From Calycina herbarum (lineage: Eukaryota; Ascomycota; Leotiomycetes; Helotiales; Pezizellaceae), in NCBI GenBank assembly GCA_001414485.1, contig LLEY01000278.1:1-56675 (forward strand): 56,675 nt of DNA, given 5' to 3'. Shown piece after piece: positions 19,916 through 30,989 of this stretch; the first letter of the stretch is position 1, and each line of letters begins with the position of its first letter. A program made the translations under genes and the position numbers. The notes beneath the pieces are model-generated. The model was given only the letters and a program-made list of their open reading frames with translations, did not search any database and had not been told where the DNA came from.

Positions 19916-21283
19916 ATGGACAACTCTTTGCCACCAACTATGGACAATCCAGCAAAAATTAGCGGCAAGTTTCCAGACCTCAGCGAATCGTAATTCGCGT
20001 TACGTGGATTTTGTCTAACTTACCTTAGCTTCAACTCTCGGCGATAATAACCACGATTACTCATCGACACCAGCTCTCAGCCCGTACTCGGCTTCCTCTC
20101 ACACCGCTAATGGGCCTCCCGCCTCACCCAGGCATTCCACGTCCTCGATGCAGTCTGGCGTAACACGAGTAGAGTTTGACAGCGAGCTTCAGCAACCAAG
20201 CAGGAGGAGGACAGGATACAAAGTTATTACTTCGGATGTTGAAGTCAAGATTACCTACTGGGAGAGTGTGAAAAGCGTCTTGATGTTTTGGCAAGACCGA
20301 ACTCGCAAGGTGACCGCTGAATTACAAGTGGCAGATCCCGACGAAGACATGGATGACAACGATGAGCATGTAAGTATAGCACTCTAGGGCACGCGTAGCA
20401 TGTGAAGTGTCGGAACGAAGCTAATATTACACAGTTTTGTTCTCCTTGGATCCCTTCAGTTTGGGTTTTATCCAAAGAGAAGGATACCTCAAATCGATAT
20501 GTTCAAAAGATGGCTCAATGCACAATTGACACCGCCAACCTTCAAGGGAATCTCGTCTCGAGAGACTTTCTTTTGAAGGAGTTGGGCTTCAGCGAAAGCG
20601 ACTTCAAGCCATTGAAGAACTTTCACCGACATGGAGTGTCAGTCTCCGGCCATGCTGTAGTTCCAGATGGTACTGTTAAGCTCACTTGGTATCATGGCAA
20701 TTCCCCACGGGTATTCCGCGAGATGCGCTTTTTCGTCGTCCCCAACCCGCTTTGTGAGCTTGTCCTCGGCGCCCGAGTGATCCAAGAGTACGGAATTTTG
20801 AACCCGCCGAACTTCCAAAACGGAGTTAAAGATGTTCCTCATGTTGATGACACCAAGGGTAAGTCATCCATGGAAGAGTCAAGTAAATATTCTAACTTCC
20901 CATTAGACCCGACCTATGTCGAACTCATCCAAAAGAAGGTAGAGCTAGAAGAAGCCATCGCCAACCTACAATTGCGAATCGACAAGAAGGACGTCAAACC
21001 GGAAAGAAAGGCCATGCTTGAAAAGGAGAAAGAGACCAAGGAGGCCAAGCTTGTGATCGCCATGGAAGCGTGGAGTAAACATGTCGCTTTCATGAACAAG
21101 AAGAGGGCCGATGCTGAGAAGGCAAAAGCAGAAGCCGAGAAAAAAAAAAGTCCGACGAATAAATCTCGACCAACCCAGAACGGGCCACAGTTTACTATTA
21201 CGGGGGTCAAGGGTCCATCTAGGTCCTCAACTGGTTTTAGCATTCGCACCACGAGCACTTCACGCCGCATGAGGAAGGGGTAG
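19916..21283 (+). CDS. Retropepsin-fold (aspartic protease-like) fungal protein with altered active site
   Basis: Four exons, 19916-19964, 20029-20369, 20435-20858 and 20907-21283, give 396 residues. The first intron is GC-AG (GCAAGT donor, TCTAAC branch, TTAG acceptor); removing it avoids a TAA at 19991. The middle (about 155-250) has the layout of a single retropepsin lobe: CTIDTANLQGN at 159-169, a flap-like SVSGHAVVPDG, then TWYHGNSPRVF and the hydrophobic-hydrophobic-Gly element LVLGARVI near 239. The active-site triad is Asp162-Thr163-Ala164 where the fold normally has Asp-Thr/Ser-Gly, so protease activity is doubtful. A Lys/Glu-rich coiled coil (about 270-350) and a basic tail follow. 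The 48-nt third intron is stop-free and in frame. Such single-lobe proteins occur in fungi and probably derive from retroelements; that origin is inference. No integrase or reverse transcriptase is nearby. Confidence 0.75.
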
Positions 21284-24054
21284 TTGTTGTTTACTTGTCA
21301 TATGTACTTGGTGTTTTTGAAATCACACGATGGAATTCTGTCCTTTACTGGGAGCAAACAGGTCGGATAATTGTACTTCTTCCATTTAGAAAAAGAGAAA
21401 ATACGCCGTCAGAGAGAGAGGAGCAATCCACAGACAAGTTCGCGGGGTGGGAGAAGGAGGAAAGGGACTGAAATTCAAGATAGAAGAAGACAGCAATGTT
21501 CAAAAGGGCGAATAATTATTTTGGCAATGGAGTTTGAAGAGGGTGGTGTATTTTGGCTGTCGCTACATCGGACATGATCTCATAATGACGATTGCAATGA
21601 GGAATAGGGCGTAATTCTGGGTTCGATGACTTTGATTTTCTACTTTGCTGAGATATTTAATTGAGTTTTTAAAAGTTGCAATTCTTGTATTTTGCTTTCT
21701 CCCTGGTGTTTGTGACATCGCGATAACATCATAAAAATACCTACGGGTGTCTCGGGTACTTTACGTGATCTGTACACCTGGAGTAGTGCACCTGTAGGTG
21801 CCCAAGGTGAAAGTGGATAAACACCCAGAGATGAGTTCAAACAACAGACCACAGTGTGTTTGAAATTCCGATTTGGGTGCTGGGGGCTGTTGGCATCGCA
21901 GGCCAGATCCCAATAATTTAAATATCCAGCCCAAACTTCGCAATGTTTTCTTCTTTGAGACTATATATAAAAGCCAAGTATACACTTGCATGTGTGTGGG
22001 GATTTGATTGCCATGCAAAGGGCAGGCTATCTCTGCTTCGGCAAAAACTCTTCTGTTTGCAACAGCGTGAGTACACTTAGGATTTACAAAAGGCAGTGGT
22101 TATTCGAACTTCACCTTCTACACGAGTGAAATCCAATTCTTCGGCTGAGATCCTGAGCATATATGGAAAACTGAATGCGATGCTTGTAGATTGTTTGCCA
22201 TAGTGAGGAAAAGGGTTAGCCTCGCTTATAGACTTGGCAAAATTACAACTTCACTTTATTTCACTTCATCACACTTCATTAGCGCGTATTCAGCAAATTT
22301 ATGTAAGCGCATAATTGTGAAAGGAGATCCAGCGCGATGAAAACCCTTCTGTAAAATGAGAGGAAAATATTAGGTGTGACAAAAATAAAGTACCAAGTTA
22401 GAGCGAGCTTTCCCACAAGAGCGCGCCATCGAGAATAAAGCTCTGCAGCAGGCGCGCACTTGCTGTAACCGCACTACCAAAACCACCCAGAAAGAAATTC
22501 AATTTGCGAGTCGCAGTGAAAAACGCCAAAAAGATAAAAAAACCAAGTCAAAAAATGGCAAAAACCTAACGCCCGAAGGCCCATAGGGCAAACTCGCCCG
22601 ATGGTTGGTTTATTATACGTCCATGGTGATATCAATCTGACCCGGGCTGTTGACCAGCTGGTTCTACCACGTGGGGTAGACCTAGATCCAAGTTTCCGCA
22701 CTCCTAGAGTTGACCCCTCGGACCCCACTGGGCCAGCCGGACTAGAAACCTGATGATTGATGGGAGGTCTTGTGTTATTTGAGAATATCTACATTTTGAG
22801 AGATATTGGGATTGTGGACCAACTTTGGTGTGCCGAGGGTGGGCCATGGTTGGGCGATTTAGTTTTGAGCCGTTGGGTGACGGAGGGCATTCGCGGGTGG
22901 GGCGATTTGATGGCGACGACGTCAACAAAATACTTCGAAATTTTTAGACAGAGCTCGCGTCTTGATTCAACGTATATTCTCACGAAGCGATGTACATGAT
23001 TTGTTTATCCGATAACTGCGAGCTACTTAGACAATTATATTCTATAATGGATTTGAGTAATGACACATATGATTGCTGCGGTCCTTACTCCACGTGGAGG
23101 GATCTCGAAAATTGAGTAATTTACGGATAGGTTGCGTAGAAATCTAGCCATATTAACGAAGACTCATTCATAGAAAGCAAAGGCGTGATTGGGGAAGAAG
23201 CTTGCTACAGGGTCGCATGCTGCTTTTGGCTCCCTCTGGCCTGAGGCAACAACTTTGTGCAAACCGCGAATTGATCCCCCCCAGGGCTTGGGCACGCAAA
23301 GCTCTCCTTCACACGACGCTCAAATAAATCGTCCATAGTACGAGCGACGGCTTTCTTGAGAGCTGCGGACAACCGAGTGCGCTACGTTCGCTGGTCGCTA
23401 GGGAAGAAGAGATGCAAGTGTCCATCGCGGGATTTTAGGCCTGTCTTTTCGCCCACCCCCCGCGATGAGTTTTCGATGACAAAAAACCATGTATTGGAAG
23501 GGATCCGAAGGGGGGGGGGGAGGCGGGGTTTATACTCGAAGCAAACACTTAGCGTGGTGGGTCTTGAACTCGTGGTTCGGGTGGGGGCAGGGGGTGTCGA
23601 GGTCGCTCCTTCCTACTTCATCTCGACTCAACCACTGCCCGAGGTACGACGGTCCCTCCGTGGCCCCTTCCCTTTCTCGACCTCAAATCCCACGCCCGAG
23701 TTGGGTTGCGTGACCATTGTGGGCAACGAGGCAACGAGGCTCGAGGTCACTCCTTCCTCTTTTACCTGGAGTCCTCCACCTCAACGTTGACCTCCCTGTC
23801 ACGATGGCGAGGCGAGAGGGCATTGTTGAAATTCGTCAAGAAGGGAAGGCACGACTCCCGATCCACACCCGGGGTCGGTACAAAGCACCACAACTGGGCT
23901 TGAGGTTAATGCTAGGCAATTGCTCTCAACTTTTTTCATCTCGTTCGACAGACGGGAAGTATCCCGGCACTGCAATACAGGCCATAAATTAGTCCAGCGG
24001 ACAAATATAAATAGTAGATCACAATTTCCATTTTTATCTTCTCGCTAAAAACTC
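21284..24054. other. Intergenic, 2.8 kb, no gene supported
   Basis: This stretch has a G-homopolymer near 23509-23519, two imperfect copies of a cgaggtc-g/a-ctccttcct motif near 23600 and 23740, and Thr/Ser-poor short frames without family similarity. Some imperfect cttcactt/cttcatca repeats lie near 22248-22280. Nothing functional is recognised. Confidence 0.55.
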
Positions 24055-25133
24055 CTAGTTCTTCAAACCAGTCACCCATTCCAGTCCTCCAGTAACATGT
24101 TTAATAAAATAGTCCTCAGTGTACGACTCATTGGTATGCCCCATGCCTGTGTAAAACGCACGAGCTTTTCCTTCAAATAAAGAGTACCAAGAGATTGGAT
24201 GGTCTGGTAACATACGGACAACTTCCGGCGTATTGGCGTCAATGTAGTCTTGGTTCAGCTTGGCGAGGATGTGGTATTCGGGGGATTGGCTGGGGTTGGT
24301 TTTGTAGGAGTACCATTCGTCGGTCCGGAGGTGACTACCGGGGAGGTTCACAGTGGAAGGGTGGTTGGTATCTGTGATGTTTACGGTGTCGGGCCGGATG
24401 TTGCCGGCTAAAGATATACTGTTAGAATGAAATGCTGGAAGGCATAGGGGATTGAGCGGCTTACAAGGGGGATAAGTTGTCCTCTGAATGTCGGAACAGA
24501 TTGAGTCTAAACTACAAGGGTGGTAGGCGAACTATGCTAACGATCAGGAGATGCAGAATATGTTGCCGAGTATCTATTCTTACCTGTCCACCGACGAGAT
24601 CATTGTACCAAGGCGGGAATGCGTTACCAAAGTCACCCGCTAAACTATGTTTAGTCTTGAAGACTTTAGCCGGAGGGAACACTAACCTGCATGGATGCCG
24701 AGCCAAGAACCACCGTTAAGCAAATACTGATACAAAGCTTCATACTCGGTCGAGTTCAAGAAATCCCCAGTGTTGGAGATGAAGACCAAAGATGTATAGG
24801 GCTTCAATTTCTCCGCGGTAAAGAGAGACGAATCTTCGCTAGCCGTAAACGCCCAATGCTTCTCTTTAGCGATGGAACTGATGAGTTTGATGCCCCTAGG
24901 AATGCTAGAGATTGGAATGTTAGTGTTATCCTGACTTGAGAGTAAATATACGTGCCTGAGATGGCGATAACCGGCACTTTTGGTGAAGATCAAAAGGTTG
25001 GGTCGTTCAAGTACAGCGGGAGCTGTGAATCTGTTAGATAAGTCGGCGAAAAGTATGGTTCTGTTAGCCTACCAGCGTGCGCAAATTGAATTACTCCTGC
25101 TGCAATGGCAGCCAAAGTGAAAGAGGTCTTCAT
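24055..25133 (-). CDS. Secreted ThuA-like domain protein
   Basis: Six short exons, 25133-25073, 25022-24956, 24904-24687, 24639-24584, 24531-24465 and 24407-24055, give 273 residues. A signal peptide is evident (MKTSFTLAAIAAGVIQFAHA, cleavage after AHA). The body matches the ThuA fold (trehalose utilisation, glutamine amidotransferase-like): LLIFTKSAGYRH, LVFISNTGDFL, WLGIHAAGDFGN, DEWYSYKTNP and ARAFYTGMGHTNESY. The true substrate of ThuA proteins is uncertain; a carbohydrate-related extracellular role is inferred. The second intron uses a GC donor (AG/GCACGT) and is 51 nt, stop-free and in frame. Six exons in 1.1 kb is dense. The start is supported by the signal peptide and by a TATA-like box 70 nt upstream. 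Confidence 0.85.
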
Positions 25134-26530
25134 CTTAATGATAGGCGAGTAGGCAAGAGAATACTGAGTTGTTGAACAAACATATCAAAGAAATGGTGGA
25201 ATATATAGCAATTATGCCAGCTCATCAATGATGCGCCGAGCTCCTTGCCACAAGAGGTATTGCCTTCATATTAGAAAGTAGATAGGGATTAGAATATTGT
25301 ATGCTCTGTACATGCCCCCCCCACAGCTGCGGAACCTTCCTTCTGGGAAGAGATGCCAGCGATACGAGGATTTGTTTCCTGGTTTCGGGGAACATGTAAA
25401 ACCAGTATGGAGCCTTACTAGTTGGATCTCCTGGTCACTGGATTGTCTGATTTGAATTTGTAGAAGTGCTTCATAGCTTTGATAATTTATCCGCTAATTC
25501 CACCGTCGGCGATTTTGTGGTTATGATTTCGTATCAGAGTTGGTAGTGTAACATCCGCTCCAAGGTCTAGATGTCGCTGCAAAAACGGGCACGGTTTTAC
25601 TCCACTTATCGACGAAAGAGATAATCTATACGAGTGCACCTACTGCAATGAGGTTGATGCCATTATGCTTAAACCCGGTTGCCAATCAGGCGAGGCTCAA
25701 AAAGTACCCAGCGTCTCAAACTTGGAAGGTATATTGGGCATATATCGGCAATGGGTAAATGGGAGTTACTAAACCTTGTTGTTAAGTTTGAAATCTCGGA
25801 ATTGACTTTAGCACGGGTTTCCAAAAGGTGAAAGAGAATTACATTTCAAGAAGTAACTAATAAAGATTGTACATCATATCGTAATTGCTTCTTCATTTGC
25901 CTTCGCAGGTCATAACTGCGTTTATCTCCGAAGTTGGCCCTTTCTTGTTAAATTATCGAAGTGATGAGTCGTGAAAGACCCTTGGGGGGTATTCTATAAT
26001 TAACTAATGGTTCGGCAGCCAAATAGTCGGGTTCTCTTGGTTGTATCCACAATAGGCAGGTTCGGTCCGCCCCGAAGAATTGGTAGTTTCCCCACCCCGA
26101 GCGCGCTTAAATTGGAAGGTGTTCGATAAGAATATCTGGGCTTCAACGTCATTGCTGCTATTCAAGATTGAACTCTAAAAAAACAAGAGAGAGGAAGAAA
26201 TCAAAGTAAAGGAAAGTCCGGGATGTTTTAATACTGATTCAATGGCTAGCATCTCAAAAGGGAGAAAGCCAGCCTAATATTGGAGGTTTTCGGTGGCGTA
26301 GGAATCATTTGCGTAACATTTCTAAAGACTGGGTTCTCGGCATTATATTACAGAAGAAGCAACAAGATTTCATGTGTGCTAGAACCCATTCCCATGCTCA
26401 ACTAACAGATACGTAGAACAAACATTAATATGACTCAAAGCTCAAGACCCGAGGGAAAAAAGATGGACCATATCGAAACTCGAGTGGATAGCCAACTAAT
26501 TTCAGCTCACACTGCTGCCCCCAACACCGC
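25134..26530. other. Intergenic upstream of ThuA-like gene
   Basis: About 1.4 kb with the ThuA promoter and the 3' flank of the MFS gene. No coding frame of note. A possible extra last exon of the MFS gene would fall at about 26430-26505 (see that entry). Confidence 0.5.
25201..25208 (-). promoter_or_regulatory. TATA-like box of the ThuA-like gene
   Basis: On the minus strand the sequence reads CTATATATT about 70 nt before the start codon at 25133. Position and sequence fit a core promoter element. Confidence 0.45.
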
Positions 26531-28146
26531 CTACGCGGTTCTTACCTTGTGATTCCAGAAGAAAGCAACGATGAGCACATTATACCCCAACTTCAAACAC
26601 CCGGCGACCACAAAAGCAATCCAGAACTGACCAATTCCGGCAAATCGTCCTGTCAAATACAAACCCACACAGCTTCCAACAGTCTTAACCACATTAACGC
26701 AACCCATTGCGCTCGTCCTTTCCTCATCCAGCACACCAGCAGAAATAAAAGCTTGTCGAGGCGCATTATCCAACTCCCTCGTTACAATTCTGAAAATCAA
26801 CAACATTAAAGCAAGATTCTTGTTTGGAACAGATATCATGAGTAGAGAGATGGAGTTTATGGTGTGGCATACCACCATGGTTTGGATTTGACCAATGGAA
26901 CGGGAGAGAGGTGATGATGCGAGGTTGAGAGCGGAAGAGACGAGACTGGCGACAAATATTGCGACTCCGAGTTCATCCTCCCCGACGTGGTATTCTCGTT
27001 TAAAAAAGTAGGACATCCATGATATTTGAGCAAGTCCTGACCCGACGAAGTCTAGTGCCATGGCTAATGAGAGTTTCCACATGAAGGAAAAGGATTGGGG
27101 AGTGAACATCTTTGCGGCTGGTGTGGCCTCTGTTTTTGAATCGACAGTATTTGCTGGCGGAAGGGTGGAATATTGTGGTTCAACGGAGCCGAGTAATGGT
27201 GTTTGGTTGTCTGGTGTATTGGTATTCTCGATTGAAGATGGGAGACTTGGGCCGCGATCCAATTCCACTTGATGGCTGATCAGAAAAGAGCAGAGAAGTT
27301 TTGCAACACCAACTGCTGCGTATGCTAGGAAGACGATCTTGTAGGACTCCACTGCCGAAAAGCCAAAAACCGCTTGAAGTCTCTCAACGGCTAAACCTGT
27401 GAGCAGTGTACTTGCTGCAGTGCCAAACATCCCCAAGAGACTCCACCAAGCAAAGAAATCGCTGCACTGTTCCGGTGAACTTAGTCGAGCAATGGCAGAT
27501 TCTTCGATGGCTTTAAAGGGATCCACCTCGTTGGCACTATCCTTACAAGTCAGCATGGCAGCGCCGGAGATCCAGGAAACACTGACCTGGGGTTTATGAC
27601 CCCCGCAATACTGGCAAGGAGCAGAAGCCAGTAGTTGTCCAGGAAAGCAAACGCAATTCCACTTCCAGTCATCAAAAGTGAGCCAAAGGCTATTGTAACG
27701 CGAACTCCCATTCCGTCGCCAATGTATGTCAGCAGAACACTGATGAACAGATCCCCTACGAGAGTGAGGGTCATGAACAAGCCGATGCTGGCATCCGAGA
27801 AATGTAAGGCAGAGAGGTAAAGTGCGAGTACTATATTGATTCAGTCAGTATTTGCATCCCCAGGAGTTGCAGCTCTTTTGGAATAATAAAGGCAACATCA
27901 ATCTAGTTGTTAGAGCCTTGTAGGATAATCGACTTGACTTTCTGAGTCTCGGTCGAACAAAATAGTGTGCAGAGTGGACTGGCATTGGGAAAGTTGGTGA
28001 AAGTTCTTACTAAGAGTTGCACCACCGCAAGCAAACAGTCGAATCATACGAAGGAGGATGAGAAGTTTCATGTCTCTGCTTGATGACAAGAGGGCATCCA
28101 AACCGATGCTCGACTTGAAAGATTTCACGAATGCCGAGACCCCCAT
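26531..28146 (-). CDS. Major facilitator superfamily (MFS) transporter
   Basis: Three exons, 28146-28011, 27830-27587 and 27536-26531, give 461 residues. Hydrophobic segments pack throughout the length, interrupted by a central hydrophilic loop with many Ser, Thr and Pro (about residues 205-250), as is usual for 12-helix MFS carriers. Visible landmarks are LILLRMIRLFACGG in helix 1, the loop-2/3 region YIGDGMGVRV (the usual D-R/K-G signature is degenerate), a conserved NEVDPFKAIEES stretch, and APRQAFISAGVLDEERTSAMG before the last helices. It is a plasma- or organelle-membrane exchanger of unknown substrate. The last codons (HKVRTA, stop) contain a strong AAG/GTAAGA donor; splicing to an ATTAG acceptor near 26502 would replace the final residues with about 18 others, so the C-terminus is uncertain. 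Confidence 0.9.
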
Positions 28147-29194
28147 CTTGAAAATATAGAATCAACGAGTCCCGGTGTAGCTGTTGGGAAGAAAGAGAAA
28201 TGGTCAAGGTGACGAAGGAAAGACTTTTCTTGCACCGAGGAAAGAGCTAGAAATATTTCCTGGAAGTTTCAATGGCTACGGCTTTGATTTCACTTCTCTT
28301 CTAAGTGAGTTACGACCCCTCACCTGTGCTACATCGAGGCAAATGGCTGACTGGAAGTGTGCATCATGTCTTACTAGTCGCCGAGTCGAGAGAGCATTAG
28401 GTTTCTCTTCAAAAAAGAAATATGACAACCATCTTTGTCTTTGGAACCAGTCTCCCCGTATTAGGGAGAAGGACTCGATCTTGACTCGTTCACATATACC
28501 CCACTCGATCAAAGATTGCTCATACGCCAATTTCCATACCCGCTATGCCTGATTGAAGCGGATTCATGACCAATGTGGCCTCGAGCGCGGTGGCGTTGAG
28601 ACATACGAAAAGAAAGCTCAACATTTCGAATGCAGAATCGTTGATCAACGGCTCTTTTATCCTGCCACCCGTCTTGGTGATTCTCTTTCCGAGCTAGACA
28701 GAGCCAGGAAAGGCTCTGCTTTCCCATGCACCTGCAAGACAATTTGCCAAATTGATTCTCATACGGGAAGCAATGGCGCAATACTCTTATGAAGTTGCAT
28801 ATCGAGGATTTATCTGTCGAATCAAATCGAGCTTTCAAGCGACTGATAGAGGTTTATAATTTATGGACTCGCCAGATCTAGGGTCGGGTCCGGGACAGCG
28901 GCAAGCAGAGGTTATCTCGTTGTTTTGATGAAGAAAGGGATTGCTGATTAATCATAATAAAATTGACATCAGGAACTGGACAAGATTTCATAGGTAACAA
29001 GATTGAGAGGTTTTGTTTGTTGAACGGTGGTCCGCGATGACAAAGTTTTGGAAGCGCTCAAATGCCAAGTACTTTCGATTTACTGATGTCTGAGGCAAAA
29101 ATCTAGCTACTGGACCAAGCAAGCTGAAAGACGACACCAAACAATCGACAGCACAACCCTCCACCACCCTCACCAGTCCCTTCAACCTCCAAAC
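28147..29194. other. Intergenic, promoter of MFS gene and 3' flank of aminotransferase
   Basis: About 1 kb. Short frames on both strands lack family similarity or coding bias. No gene is called. Confidence 0.5.
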
Positions 29195-30989
29195 TCACAA
29201 CTTCAAATCTGCAAAAGTAGCATCGATGATTCTACCAAGTCTATCCACAATCTCATTCACATCCTCCTCCCCAACGATGTACGGCGGCGCAATTACAACA
29301 TGGTCTCCAGCATATCCATCCATCGAACCCGGGGCGTTGAAAAGAGCCATCTCATAGCCCCTGGAAAGGCCAATAGCATGCATTTTCGCGTTCAAGTTGA
29401 GAGCAATGGGGAAAGGGGTTTTGGTTCTTTTGTCCGCCACAAATTCCACGGCCCAAAACAGTCCTCGACCTCGAATATCGCCAACATACGGATGATCCGC
29501 AAGCCTGTCCTTCAAACGATGCTCGAGATAATGTCCCATCTTGCGAACGTTGCCCACAAGGTCTTGCTGTTGGATAATCTGTTGAACTTTCAAGGCTGCC
29601 GCAGCAGATAAGGGATGTGCCATGTACGTTTGGCCATGAGCAAATCCCTTTCCTGCATTCTGGAACATGGTCACCATGGCTTTGTTGAGAAGTACTGCAG
29701 AGACAGGCCCATAGCCCGCACCAAGGCCCTTGCCGACCGTCTGTATATCTGGAACGACCCCTTCTTGCTCCCAAGCATGAAGAGTACCTGTCCGTCCCAT
29801 ACCACACATGACTGCTTCGACGTCAGCATATTCTTTGGAGATGGAATTGTGAAATAGGGAGTGGAAATATCTCCGACTGCCGAAGCAATAGAGATTAGGT
29901 GCAAGAGAAACTAACCTTCATCCAAGATCAAAAGAGCTCCGTGTCGCTCGCAGACCGCCTTTATGGCGGGGAAGTATCCTGGCACCGCAGTCGCACAGCC
30001 AGTTGAACTTCCCCCAACGGTTTCTGCTACAAAAGCCGCTACTCTATGAGGGCCAATTCGCTGGAACTCGTCTTCCAGTTCTTCTGCTAGTCGCCGAACA
30101 TATTCCCCATCACTTTCGCCTTCGAGCCTTCCTCTGTATTCGCTGCAAGCAGAAACCCGGCTTACATTCTTTGGAATCAAGGAGACGAAAGGGTCCTTTC
30201 GACCTTTGAAATCTCCAAAGCTCAAAGCACCCAATGTTGCACCGTGCCAGGCCCCAACTCGTGCGATGAATCTGTCCCGCGAGGGCTGCGGGGGAGACAG
30301 TTGAACGAAATAAGTCTTTGCGAGTTTGATCGCAACCTCTACCGCCTCGGAGCCTATTTCCCTGTTAGTATTTTCTTGGCAGATTTCAGGCCTGGGCTTC
30401 GAGGCGGGTCCAACCTGCAGCATGTAACCGTTCGTATGGAAAAGGGTTGGAGAAAAAACATTTAATTCTTCTCCCCTTTTCCGCGAGGTATTTGCTCATT
30501 TCTGGCTGTACACTTAGTTTTTCTATTCAGAACTACTATTCGAGGAGGCCTAGGGGAATCAGGAAGTTGATTCCATGATTGCTGTAGACCTCCTCGAGTT
30601 ACAGCTTTGATTGTTCAGGAATGTTTGAAAACAATACATATGGGCGGATTTATGAGCTTACCAGAGCCTGTCAGTGCAGCCTTTGCCATCTGCCCATTCG
30701 TGGAAGAAACTAAGAAGTCGGCGAGGTCTTCTGCAACTCTCGTCTTGTAGAAACCTGGGTGGCAATACGAAAGATTGTCCATCTGGACTACCATTGCTTT
30801 TTGAACCTCCTTGTTGCCATAACCCAGTCCAGCAACTGCTGCTCCGCTAGTAGCATCAAGAATTCTCCGACCATCATCAATGTTGAGGTAGATGCCAGAT
30901 GCGGACTTGACTACCAGAGCAGGGTTTCGATGGAAGTTTTTGTACAAAAGACTATCATTTGGTGTCGAGGTTGGTGTTATAGATCCCAT
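29195..30989 (-). CDS. Class-III pyridoxal-phosphate aminotransferase (omega-aminotransferase-like)
   Basis: Three exons, 30989-30662, 30353-29916 and 29811-29195, give 460 residues, the normal length. Class-III landmarks are DATSGAAVAGLGYG, the SGSEAVEVAIKLA helix across the first splice junction, WHGATLGALSFG, the PLP-ring-binding Asp254 in LLILDE, GMGRTG after the second junction, and the Schiff-base Lys283 in IQTVGKGLGAGYGPVSAV. The C-terminal small domain has VGDIRGRGLFWAVEF. The enzyme moves an amino group from an omega- or alpha-amino donor to a keto acid; the substrate cannot be read. The start MGSITPTS is the first ATG before the conserved NFHRNPALVVKSASG. The 308-nt first intron is far longer than its neighbours and holds a hairpin (see the findings). 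Two GTTAGT/GTAAGC donors support the joins. Confidence 0.95.
30541..30596. repeat. Imperfect hairpin inside aminotransferase intron 1
   Basis: Two nested inverted pairs are present: CGAGGAGG at 30541-30548 with CCTCCTCG at 30589-30596, and GGAATCA at 30555-30561 with TGATTCC at 30568-30574 around a 6-nt loop. The structure sits mid-intron. Confidence 0.6.

Noticed and set aside
23356..23992. Overlapping plus-strand frames near the G homopolymer
   Set aside because: Composition follows local G/C repeats, and frames overlap in all phases without coding signs.
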